Assembly: GCA_964600665.1 (NCBI GenBank)
Contig: CAZRKC010000048.1
Location: 1-12,039, forward strand
Direction of reading: 5' to 3'
DNA length: 12,039 bases
Source: CAZRKC01 sp964600665
GTDB taxonomy: Bacteria > Bacillota > SLNR01
A program made the position numbers and the translations under genes. The notes beneath the pieces are model-generated. The model did not search any database, had not been told where the DNA came from, and saw nothing but the letters and a program-made list of their open reading frames with translations. This document shows positions 1 to 7,279 of the stretch, piece by piece; the stretch's first letter is position 1, and every line of letters starts with the position of its first letter.

Positions 1-54
1 CTTGAAGGCCTAACAAAATTTACCGAGGAATTTACACACTAATATGGACTTGAC

Positions 55-261
55 TTATCTAAAGACATTTTCAGGGGATTTGAAACTTATAACAAGGTTT
101 TCCACTGGTAACAACATTAAGGGTGTGCATACCATTACAGCTAAAACCCAAAACATAAGGGCAATGAGTTTTGTCTTAATAAGTCTTCTTTTTTTCATAA
201 TCAAGAAAATAGGTGTAAACACAATTCCCAAAAACATGATTCGAAAAAGGCCATACAACAC
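55..261 (-). CDS. Small two-helix membrane protein, candidate RHS immunity protein
   Basis: The predicted product is 68 residues with two hydrophobic helices at about residues 2-22 and 31-52, separated by a basic KKRRLIKTK loop, so it is probably an inner-membrane protein. I chose the GTG at 261 because a perfect AGGAGG lies at 271-276, nine bases upstream. The reading frame also extends further upstream to 312, but that part overlaps the end of the RHS gene. The gene starts 20 bases after the RHS stop codon, which is the position expected for the immunity gene of a polymorphic toxin; that role is inferred from context only. The protein ends abruptly after FKSPENVFR. The same frame continues past the TAA with VKSILVCKFLGKFC before another stop, so the original protein may have been longer and cut short by nonsense mutation. 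I do not recognise a named family. Confidence 0.6.
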   Translation of the reverse strand: MLYGLFRIMFLGIVFTPIFLIMKKRRLIKTKLIALMFWVLAVMVCTPLMLLPVENLVISFKSPENVFR

Positions 262-281
262 TATTGTTCCCCTCCTCCACC

Positions 282-1207
282 CTAATTCGCCGGTTGCGGC
301 GATGGCGCCCATTGTCCGGTTCTAACCAAAAGATAAGCCGCTGCTATCGCCCACCCGCTAACGCTAACATTTGTATAATTCGTCACCTCAGTATTTGCAT
401 CCCATTTCACAGTAGTTGCGCCTTCAAGCCCTACTTTTAGCTGTGATAGATCAGCTATCACACCAAACGACTTGGTCGTATCACCGTTTCTAACCGAACC
501 GCTTATCCCAATATTATCAAGCCCTAAACTAGCATCAAGCGTAAAACTTGATACATTAATTTTCAGCCCAGCTGATGATAGCAAATAATTGTCACTTCGT
601 CCTTCTGCATATACTGAAATAGGTTTTGACGAGTTTCCTTTCAAAGATGTTGTAGTAGATGTTTTTGTTCCTGATTTTACTGTAATTGGTGACGGGTCAG
701 GAATGATTTGATTAGGCGGTGGTGCAACTTGATGAACAGTGGTTGCTCCAGCTCCAAAAGTTGATTTTGCAAAATTGGCAATCGCAGATCCAACTGATTT
801 AAAGAAGCTCCCGATCTCTTTCCAAAACATACCACTGGGATCAGCTCTATTAACCGGGTTGTTGCCACAATACGAAAACATATTGTTCCCCTGGATTCCC
901 TGCCCCGTGGCGACATATCCATCCGCATTTATAAACCGCCCAACCTCCGGATCATAGTAGCGACTGTTCAGGTAATAGAGGCCTGTCTCATTGTCGTAGC
1001 GATAGCCTCGATACCGGTAAGGATTGGCAACCCCTAATGTAGTGACAGCTGATCCTGTGATGCTGACCAGTTTCCCCCAGGTGTCGTAAGTATATGCCAC
1101 GACCACGCTGCCGCTATCATCCACGATCTGGATGCTGTCCCCCTGGCGTTTTTGTTATTGTAATGGTTAACTCCATTGAGAATCAACCCAAATAGGTCAC
1201 CTGCACA
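282..1207 (-). pseudogene. 3' fragment of an RHS/YD-repeat polymorphic toxin gene with unrecognised C-terminal domain
   Basis: The fragment carries the end of an RHS shell: a YTYDTWGKL repeat, then PYRYRGYRYDNETGLYYLNS, RYYDPEVGRFINAD and a closing NPVNRADPSG motif. These are the hallmarks of the RHS repeat-associated core. About 180 residues follow the DPSG (open frame 282-1124, residues 99-280 of that frame). They hold a short Ala/Gly helix, a Pro-rich linker, a Ser/Thr-rich stretch and a mostly beta-like domain ending GWAIAAAYLLV...PSPQPAN; I cannot assign this tip to a known toxin family. Coding homology extends upstream to about 1207 (GDLFGLILNG, then NHYNNKNA) in another frame. The frames rejoin if one C is restored near 1145, giving NAQGDSIQIVDD. 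An in-frame TAA at 1208-1210 and the neighbouring gene end the homology, so the 5' portion of the RHS gene is missing. The open part could still be translated from a GTG at 1124, but no good ribosome binding site supports this. Confidence 0.8.
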
Positions 1208-1223
1208 TTAAGAAATATCCACT

Positions 1224-2720
1224 TTAATCATTCTGCTCTTTGTAACCGCCCTTCCACACATTCAAAGCTTTATGTACCTTCACAATCATTTCCTCTTTGC
1301 TCACCGGCAGCCTCTCCAAGTCCTCCCACTCCAATCCGTCCCATACGATTTCCGGGGCACCTCCATCTATACCGGGAATATGCTTATTCAGCCAATGCTG
1401 CATTTCATATTTAAAATCACCCGGTGTATATGTCATGCTATAGAAAGACTTCTCTTCTTCTACCAGAGCAAATACCTGTGGTACCTCCGCTGAATTGGGC
1501 TTCTCATAGTAGATTTTTGGTTTCTTATACTCCAGCTGGCTGCATAATAGAATCTGAAGCTCGGTGGTCATCTTCCGCACTCCAATTATCATTCGTATAC
1601 CTTCCTGCCATCTCCCTGCTTCATCGCCCCTATGCTTTTCCATGAATGAATTCAAGAGATAGCGATGTTCCAGAAACAATTCTTCTGTTATAGTATCAGT
1701 TTCAATCACCAGCACTGTCACTTCACTGTCTTCTTTTTCAAGGTTATATACATCCATGGCGGATTCATATGTATTGCAAACGCTGCCTATGTGCCTATAC
1801 TGGTCTGCAAGCAGTGTTTCCTTGATATGACTGAGGAATGATTCTCTTTCGTTGTCCATTGTGGTGTAACGATTCACTTTTTGGGGCTTCTTCTTTCGCC
1901 AATCCATGAAAAATACATCCTGCCAGTCCAATCCTTTCCAAATATGCTCATATTCATAAAGCTCATTACCAAGTATATGTTTTTTGAGCCAGGGAGTGAT
2001 ATCATCCAGAAAGACACCCGGTTTAAAGGCTTTGGTATACAACTTCTTCTCCTGTCCGATCAATGCATATACCGGGGCAAACATCTTCCTTTCCGGTTCC
2101 GAGTATGTATGAATGGCAAGAGCACTCAGAAGTATCTGAAGCGGAGATGACATTCTATCCACACATATCACTGTGTGCAGCCTTTTTTGCCATCTCATCC
2201 AACCGATATCTCGCAGATCTTCTTTGCCGCTATACTGCAGGATGAAATCCGCAAAAAGCCCCCTGTGCTCTAACAGCATGCTCATCGTTACACATTTTGT
2301 TTGAATTAGCAAAATGGTCTCTCGTCGTAAATCCGGATCGTGGATATACACTTCCATGGAAGCATTGAATGAATTCCTTATTCCCCCGACATGTGTGTAC
2401 CCTTCATCTATGATTGATTTTTTGGTTTTCTCAATGAAATCATTCATCCTATCTTGCTTTATCTCATATCGATGTGCCCCGTAAAGTTGTCCAGTTTGCC
2501 ATGGAAATGCTACTTCATACGGATGCTTTGCCATCAACAAGAATAAAGGTATATACAAGATTAGCCCACTTACTGGTATGATCCAGAAAACCCAATTTGG
2601 TAATCTTAATCCGTATTCAGATACAACAACAGCTAGAATCATCAAGAGAATTACTGCAATAATACCTGCAAAAATCCGATTTTGCTGTTTTTGTACACCA
2701 CTTTGCTTTTCATATCTCAA
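1224..2720 (-). CDS. Membrane-anchored protein with two tandem copies of an unknown ~185-residue domain
   Basis: I favour a TTG start at 2720 because AAGGTGAT sits just upstream. This gives 498 residues. An ATG at 2771 would add 17 residues but has only a weak ribosome binding site. Two transmembrane segments lie at about residues 17-38 and 43-63, followed by a large soluble part. That part is an internal duplication, with repeat 1 at about 84-269 and repeat 2 at about 284-468. Matching blocks in order are GYTHVGGIRNSF / QYRHIGSVCNTY, LLEHRGLF / FLEHRYLL, SSPLQILL / TTELQILL, YALIGQEKKLY / FALVEEEKSFY, PWLKKHILG / HWLNKHIPG and IWKGLDWQDV / VWDGLEWEDL. I do not recognise the family and see no catalytic motif. 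It sits immediately upstream of the truncated RHS fragment (16 bases from its first coding homology), so it may be an immunity or accessory gene of an RHS cassette; this is inference from position. Confidence 0.75.
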   Translation of the reverse strand: MRYEKQSGVQKQQNRIFAGIIAVILLMILAVVVSEYGLRLPNWVFWIIPVSGLILYIPLFLLMAKHPYEVAFPWQTGQLYGAHRYEIKQDRMNDFIEKTKKSIIDEGYTHVGGIRNSFNASMEVYIHDPDLRRETILLIQTKCVTMSMLLEHRGLFADFILQYSGKEDLRDIGWMRWQKRLHTVICVDRMSSPLQILLSALAIHTYSEPERKMFAPVYALIGQEKKLYTKAFKPGVFLDDITPWLKKHILGNELYEYEHIWKGLDWQDVFFMDWRKKKPQKVNRYTTMDNERESFLSHIKETLLADQYRHIGSVCNTYESAMDVYNLEKEDSEVTVLVIETDTITEELFLEHRYLLNSFMEKHRGDEAGRWQEGIRMIIGVRKMTTELQILLCSQLEYKKPKIYYEKPNSAEVPQVFALVEEEKSFYSMTYTPGDFKYEMQHWLNKHIPGIDGGAPEIVWDGLEWEDLERLPVSKEEMIVKVHKALNVWKGGYKEQND

Positions 2721-2790
2721 AGAATCACCTTCTTCATTAATACTCGTCAAATTTACAATAAATGGACTCATTAAGTATCATTCCGAGTAA

Positions 2791-2823
2791 GCAAAATCGA
2801 TCAAAATACACAGGTGATTTTGC
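2791..2823. repeat. Perfect 8-bp inverted repeat between two cassette genes
   Basis: GCAAAATC at 2791-2798 and GATTTTGC at 2816-2823 are perfect inverted copies separated by 17 bases. The hairpin starts three bases after the stop codon of the small membrane protein gene on the minus strand. It could be a weak terminator or processing site, but no clean U-run follows it. Confidence 0.4.
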
Positions 2824-2825
2824 TG

Positions 2826-3044
2826 CTAATATGTGTACTTCCAGCGAATATATCGAACAATAAATGAACTACCAATCGAAATAATTAGTCCGACCAAGAA
2901 AGCATTGTAATATTTGATAACAATTGCAGGAGAATTAGGATTTCCTGAATACGTAAGTCCAATCAGGCTGAAGAGAAATAGAATGATATTAAAATAGTTG
3001 ATCATAATCATAAACCTACCAAATATTTTTTTCACTCTATTCAT
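2826..3044 (-). CDS. Small two-helix membrane protein of unknown function
   Basis: The predicted product is 72 residues with two hydrophobic segments (about 13-31 and 43-62) and a basic tail ending RYIRWKYTY. The start is the ATG at 3044, placed nine bases after a perfect AGGAGG. The frame continues upstream to an ATG at 3152, but that extension has no ribosome binding site and overlaps a degraded coding remnant in another frame. The gene lies about 35 bases downstream of that glycine-rich remnant (3080-3226), as an immunity gene would follow a toxin tip, and upstream of the duplicated-domain protein. The family is not recognised and the immunity role is only a contextual guess. Confidence 0.6.
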   Translation of the reverse strand: MNRVKKIFGRFMIMINYFNIILFLFSLIGLTYSGNPNSPAIVIKYYNAFLVGLIISIGSSFIVRYIRWKYTY

Positions 3045-3079
3045 CGGTCTAATCCTCCTGCTGCTATGATAACTTGAAA

Positions 3080-3226
3080 TCAAACCAAACTGGGTGACAA
3101 TCCATGACGATTCGACCATGATTGCGGGCCCTGAGCTGGAGAATGAAAGCACCGGCTGCTGCCATCATTTGTCAATCCTGATGGATATCCTGCCAAACTC
3201 CCCGCTCCTGCCCCAATGGCAATTCT
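3080..3226 (-). pseudogene. Possible degraded pretoxin/toxin-tip remnant
   Basis: One minus-strand frame, open from a TGA at about 3253 to a TGA at 3080-3082, reads RIAIGAGAGSLAGYPSG followed by LTNDGSS and a low-information tail. Glycine/alanine-rich segments of this kind are common between the RHS core and the toxin tip, and the next gene downstream is a small membrane protein with a strong ribosome binding site. There is no start codon or ribosome binding site. The tail does not resemble anything I know. The assignment is tentative. Confidence 0.3.
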
Positions 3227-3545
3227 AACCGCACCTTTTCCCAAGAATAATCAATGGAGCAATGCTACGGAAAGAGTCTGGCAAATTACGTTACCCCCTT
3301 ATCTACTAAACCCAAACGATTGTTCTCTGAATCGTTTTTTGGACTCTTATACTTTTTTCAAACAAGGTGCCCAAAATGTTAAATATTGCCTGAGTGTGAA
3401 ATTTCAACTAGCACCCGATTTTACCTGCTGAAAATTCAAAATATTATTCTGCAGACTATGACACATGTTTTCTCTTAAGATCATGACTCACCATCAAAAC
3501 CTATAAAGAAAAACCGGCGAATCCCAGACCGTTACTGTATTTCTT

Positions 3546-3592
3546 TGGTGGAAATACGCAGGATCGAACCATTGACCTTCTAAATGCCATTC
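3546..3592 (-). pseudogene. Degenerate 3' half of a tRNA-Ala(GGC)-like gene
   Basis: Read on the minus strand, this carries an anticodon-loop-like TGGCATT, then GAAGGTCA, the T-loop GGTTCGATCC and a terminal TTTCCACCA. That order and spacing match the 3' half of a bacterial tRNA-Ala(GGC). The T-stem pairs badly, the acceptor arm lacks a matching 5' partner, and no proper D-arm lies upstream. It is therefore a tRNA relic rather than a working gene. A relic of this type can be left behind by integration or deletion events at tRNA genes. Confidence 0.5.
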
Positions 3593-3764
3593 TGATAGTA
3601 TAGGCTTTATACAGTATTGTTAGACCCAAGAGTGATTATTCTATAAGGGTTTCATAGATAGTGCTATTTACTGCATCCCACTCTATTCTGCTCCCTGCGG
3701 TGCAGTCCGTTAGCAAAATGGTTCGCAACTCATAATAAATAATGGTTAGTGTTATTGAGAAACG

Positions 3765-3784
3765 TGGCAACGATTTGGCAACGA
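3765..3784. repeat. Tandem pair of TGGCAACGA near the tRNA-Thr 3' end
   Basis: TGGCAACGA occurs at 3765-3773 and again at 3776-3784, an 11-base period, about 50 bases from the 3' end of tRNA-Thr. Short repeats of this spacing next to a tRNA 3' end recall recombinase arm or core sites. No integrase gene remains in the window. Confidence 0.4.
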
Positions 3785-3790
3785 ATCAAC

Positions 3791-3823
3791 AAAAAAGCCT
3801 TGCGGTCATTTCCGCAAAGCCTT
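3791..3823 (-). terminator. Intrinsic terminator after tRNA-Thr
   Basis: On the minus strand AAGGC-T-TTGCGG pairs with CCGCAA-GGCTT around an AAATGA loop, with one bulged base, and is followed by a short T-run. It begins eight bases after the CCA end of tRNA-Thr and would end that transcript. Confidence 0.8.
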
Positions 3824-3831
3824 GATATTAC

Positions 3832-3906
3832 TGGAGCCGATGATGGGATTCGAACCCGCAACCTGCTGATTACGATTCAGCTGCTCTACCGTTGAGCTAC
3901 ATCGGC
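3832..3906 (-). tRNA. tRNA-Thr(CGT)
   Basis: The complete cloverleaf is 75 nt including an encoded CCA. Acceptor GCCGATG pairs with CATCGGC. The D-arm contains AGCTCAACGGTAGAGC. The anticodon stem GCTGA/TCAGC encloses ATCGTAA, so the anticodon is CGT (reads ACG, Thr). The T-arm is GCGGGTTCGAATCCCAT-like. It has its own promoter and terminator and lies about 155 bases downstream of carB on the same strand. Confidence 0.95.
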
Positions 3907-3921
3907 ATCAATTGCATTACA

Positions 3922-3950
3922 ATAATAGCACAAGAAACCACGTGAAACAA
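3922..3950 (-). promoter_or_regulatory. Promoter of tRNA-Thr
   Basis: On the minus strand a TTGTTT -35 (3945-3950) and a TATTAT -10 (3922-3927) are separated by exactly 17 bases. The -10 ends 15 bases before the mature tRNA 5' end, a typical distance for a short tRNA leader. Confidence 0.65.
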
Positions 3951-4060
3951 GTACCCTTCGCTGATTACTCGATTTTCATACCTAAAAAACGAATACTTGA
4001 TTAAATTTTTCCGGCTCAAAAGACCTCGAAACTTGAGAATACTCCTCGCAAAAATCATCC

Positions 4061-7000
4061 TTATAATTGACTGTATTGATCCAAACGTACGACATCCAAC
4101 AGGTGTTCATCCATCTCCAAAGCAAGGATGCTCGCAAGACCACGGGCTGTGTCCAATGCCGTTAAACATGGTATCGCCATCTCAATTGCTTTTCTGCGGA
4201 TTTTAAACCCATCTCTTTCAGGTTTCTTACCTCGAGTCGGTGTATTTATCACCATCGATATTCGTCCTTCTTCAATGATGTCAAGCAAATTGGGGCTGCC
4301 TTCACCGATTTTTGCAACTGTGGATACCTTAATACCGTTGGTCTCCAGCGCGCGGGCCGTCTTCTCTGTTGCCCAAATAGAAAAGCCCATTCTCTGAAAC
4401 TCATTCGCTAACAAAACCAATTCTTCCTTATCTGTATCTCTCACGGTCATCAGAATCCCGCTACCTTTCTTAGGCAATCGAATCCCTGCTGCAATGATTC
4501 CTTTTAGGAACGCTTCCGGGAAAGTCTTGCCAATACCGAGTACCTCACCAGTTGACTTCATCTCAGGACCAAGACTGATGTCGACATTCCGTAACTTTTC
4601 AAATGAAAATACTGGCACTTTGATGGTGGAAAATTCGACCTCCGGAGCAATACCAGTTCCATGCGGAAAATCAGCTAATTTCTTACCCATCATAATCTGA
4701 GTGGCCATATTGACCATCGGAATTCCTGTCACTTTACTGATATATGGCACTGTTCGACTAGACCGAGGATTGACTTCGATCACGTAGAGTTGATTTTCGA
4801 ACAACACGTATTGAACATTCATCAGTCCGACAACTTGAAGTGCACGGGCAAGTTTTCCTGTCGTCTCGACCATTAAATCCTTAATGTCTTGAGCAATCGA
4901 CTGGGTAGGATATACAGATATGCTGTCGCCAGAATGGATACCCGCCCGTTCCAAATGCTCCATAATACCTGGAATCAAGATGTGCTCTCCATCACATATC
5001 GCATCAACTTCCAATTCCTTACCCATCAAGTACTTATCAATCAGGATGGGGTGCTCTTGCCTGACTCTGTTAACGATTGACATAAAATCTGAAATATCAT
5101 GATCGTTATATGCAATCTCCATACCCTGACCACCCAATACATATGATGGTCGCACCAGCACCGGATATCCTAATTGTTGCGCAACGCTGATAGCTTGTTC
5201 TGAATTATATACCGATTTCCCTTTTGGCCTAAGGATACCCATTTCTTCTAACATGAGATCAAATTTTTCTCGATCCTCCGCCATATCCACAAACAAAGGC
5301 TCCGTACCAAATATCTTCACACCCATATCATTTAAAGCTTTTGTTAATTTGATCGCTGTCTGCCCACCAAATTGAACAATAGCCCCTATCGGATTTTCCG
5401 CTTCCACAACATTGGCGACATCTTCTGGTGTCAACGGTTCAAAATAGAGTCGGTCTGCTGTATCGAAATCCGTACTGACCGTTTCCGGATTATTATTGAT
5501 TATAATTGTTTCATATCCAAGATCCTTTAAAGCCCAAACAGAATGGACGGTACAATAATCAAACTCAATCCCCTGCCCAATCCGAATGGGACCGGAACCA
5601 ATGACAAGCACCTTTTTTTGCTTGCTCGATATAACTTCTGAATGGCGATCATAGGTAGAATAATAATATGGAGTGGCTGCATCGAATTCCGCAGCACAAG
5701 TGTCAACCGTTTTGTAAACAGCCACAATTCCCCATTTCTTGCGCAATGCTTTTACTTGTGCTTCATCACACCCTAAGAAACCTGCAATCGCAACATCCGG
5801 AAAGCCCATTTTCTTTCCTTTGTCCATAACCTCTTTTGTGATGTTATTGATAGAGAAACATTTAAGCGCTTCTTCCATATTGACCAGCTGCTGAATCTTC
5901 CATAGAAAGAAATCATCCATCTGGGTCAACTCAACAATCGTTGCCATCGATACACCCCTGCGAAACGCTTCCGCAATCGCAAAGATGCGCTCATCATCGA
6001 CTTTCCGAATTCGCTCAAGAAGACTATCGGTTTCATACCTCTTATAGGAAGATTGTTCGAGGGTGTACAAACCCAATTCCAAAGAGCGGATCGCCTTCAT
6101 CAAAGCCGATTCAAAACTATTGCTGATTGCCATTACTTCTCCAGTTGCTTTCATTTGCGTACCTAATGTACGATCAGCACTGACAAATTTGTCGAATGGC
6201 CATTTGGGAATCTTGACGACAACATAGTCCAGGGTAGGTTCAAAACAAGCAAATGTCTTCCCTGTCACTTCGTTCAGTATCTCATCGAGACCGTATCCAA
6301 TAGCAATCTTTGTCGCAACCTTTGCGATGGGGTAACCTGTCGCCTTTGAGGCTAACGCTGATGACCGGCTAACCCTGGGATTAACTTCAATCACAGCGTA
6401 CTCAAAGCTTTTCGGATGAAGGGCAAACTGGACATTACATCCGCCTTCGATTCCCAGTGTTGCAATGATTTTCAAGGCTGATGAACGCAACATTTGATGT
6501 TCCCGGTCTGTTAATGTTTGAGATGGCGCGACAACGATACTATCGCCTGTATGAATACCAACAGGATCCACATTCTCCATATTGCAAACAGAGATGGAAT
6601 TACCCTTACTGTCCCTCATAACTTCATATTCGATTTCTTTCCATCCCGTAATTGATTTCTCAATCAAAACCTGACCAACCCGGCTTATGCGCAGACCATA
6701 TGTGCCAATTTCCTTCAATTCCTCAGGATCAACAGCAATGCCTCCACCTGAACCACCAAGGGTATATGCTGGTCGTACAATGACCGGATACCCGATCTCA
6801 TTGGCAAAATCCAATGCATCTTGTAAATGGTTGACAACTTTGCTCGCGATGCATGGCTCACCAATTCGCTCCATAGCCTCTTTAAAAGCCAGTCGATCTT
6901 CGGCCATCCGAATTGCTTCAACTGCCGTTCCAAGTAAACGCACGCCTTGTTGCTCAAGAAACCCTGATTCTGAGAGCTCCACCGCCAAATTAAGACCGGT

Positions 7001-7279
7001 CTGCCCACCTAATGTTGGCAAGATGCTGTCCGGCATTTCCCGGGAAATAATTTTTTTCAAAGTGTCTACCGTCAATGGTTCAATGTAAACACGGTCTGCA
7101 ATATTTGCATCAGTCATAATCGTTGCGGGGTTGCTGTTGACCAGGACGACCTCAATCCCATCGGCACGCAAAGCCCTGCAGGCTTGTGTGCCCGCATAAT
7201 CAAACTCTGCCGCTTGTCCGATGACGATTGGACCAGATCCGATCACGAGTACTTTTTTGACTTCACTTCGCCTTGGCAT
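4061..7279 (-). CDS. carB: Carbamoyl phosphate synthase large subunit
   Basis: This subunit uses two ATP-grasp sites to make carbamoyl phosphate from bicarbonate and ammonia, with the ammonia channelled from CarA. The full length is 1072 residues, normal for the family. The N-terminal half begins KKVLVIGSGPIVIGQAAEFDYAG and carries RPAYTLGGSGGG. A helical oligomerisation region (about 400-550) follows. The second ATP-grasp half restarts with KKVLVIGSGPIRIGQGIEFDY and carries RPSYVLGGQGMEIA, and a C-terminal MGS-like allosteric domain (about 935 onward) completes it. Both halves keep the EVNPR metal-binding motif. I chose the ATG at 7279 because it matches the usual MPxR start and lies nine bases after GAGGGGG; the GTG at 7285 is only three bases from it. 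The gene overlaps the end of carA by 17 bases. It is the last operon gene in this window, with a tRNA gene rather than pyrK or pyrD downstream, and I found no convincing terminator directly after it. Confidence 0.97.
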   Translation of the reverse strand: MPRRSEVKKVLVIGSGPIVIGQAAEFDYAGTQACRALRADGIEVVLVNSNPATIMTDANIADRVYIEPLTVDTLKKIISREMPDSILPTLGGQTGLNLAVELSESGFLEQQGVRLLGTAVEAIRMAEDRLAFKEAMERIGEPCIASKVVNHLQDALDFANEIGYPVIVRPAYTLGGSGGGIAVDPEELKEIGTYGLRISRVGQVLIEKSITGWKEIEYEVMRDSKGNSISVCNMENVDPVGIHTGDSIVVAPSQTLTDREHQMLRSSALKIIATLGIEGGCNVQFALHPKSFEYAVIEVNPRVSRSSALASKATGYPIAKVATKIAIGYGLDEILNEVTGKTFACFEPTLDYVVVKIPKWPFDKFVSADRTLGTQMKATGEVMAISNSFESALMKAIRSLELGLYTLEQSSYKRYETDSLLERIRKVDDERIFAIAEAFRRGVSMATIVELTQMDDFFLWKIQQLVNMEEALKCFSINNITKEVMDKGKKMGFPDVAIAGFLGCDEAQVKALRKKWGIVAVYKTVDTCAAEFDAATPYYYSTYDRHSEVISSKQKKVLVIGSGPIRIGQGIEFDYCTVHSVWALKDLGYETIIINNNPETVSTDFDTADRLYFEPLTPEDVANVVEAENPIGAIVQFGGQTAIKLTKALNDMGVKIFGTEPLFVDMAEDREKFDLMLEEMGILRPKGKSVYNSEQAISVAQQLGYPVLVRPSYVLGGQGMEIAYNDHDISDFMSIVNRVRQEHPILIDKYLMGKELEVDAICDGEHILIPGIMEHLERAGIHSGDSISVYPTQSIAQDIKDLMVETTGKLARALQVVGLMNVQYVLFENQLYVIEVNPRSSRTVPYISKVTGIPMVNMATQIMMGKKLADFPHGTGIAPEVEFSTIKVPVFSFEKLRNVDISLGPEMKSTGEVLGIGKTFPEAFLKGIIAAGIRLPKKGSGILMTVRDTDKEELVLLANEFQRMGFSIWATEKTARALETNGIKVSTVAKIGEGSPNLLDIIEEGRISMVINTPTRGKKPERDGFKIRRKAIEMAIPCLTALDTARGLASILALEMDEHLLDVVRLDQYSQL

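Larger units (their letters stand above)
3254..3790. other. Gene-poor stretch between the RHS island and tRNA-Thr
   Basis: I see no convincing protein gene in this stretch. It holds a terminator-like palindrome on the plus strand at 3314-3340 (AAACGATT, an 8-base loop, AATCGTTT then T residues), with no gene in front of it. It also holds a degenerate tRNA-Ala-like sequence at 3546-3592 and a pair of TGGCAACGA direct repeats at 3765-3784. Together these look like the scar of a former mobile element or rearrangement. Confidence 0.45.

Noticed and set aside
44..325. Plus-strand open frame at the left edge
   Set aside because: It lies opposite the small membrane protein gene and the RHS end, has no ribosome binding site, and has a weaker protein-like pattern than the minus strand.
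3314..3340. Plus-strand hairpin followed by T residues
   Set aside because: It looks like a terminator, but no plus-strand gene precedes it. I kept it only as a note on the non-coding stretch.
3216..3431. Plus-strand open frame of 71 codons
   Set aside because: It has no ribosome binding site, unusual composition and a terminator-like palindrome inside it. It lies opposite a degraded minus-strand remnant, and I see no family resemblance.
3640..3780. Minus-strand open stretch reading ELRTILLTDCTAGSRIEWD and onward
   Set aside because: It has no start codon or ribosome binding site, is short, and matches nothing I recognise. It could be a relic but cannot be supported.
3900..4068. Minus-strand open frame of about 53 codons starting just after the carB stop region
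   Set aside because: AAGG directly abuts the ATG with no spacing, and the frame runs through the tRNA-Thr promoter into the tRNA itself, so it is not a credible gene.
6687..7088. Long plus-strand open frame opposite carB
   Set aside because: It is a shadow of the highly conserved carB coding strand, with no ribosome binding site or independent support.
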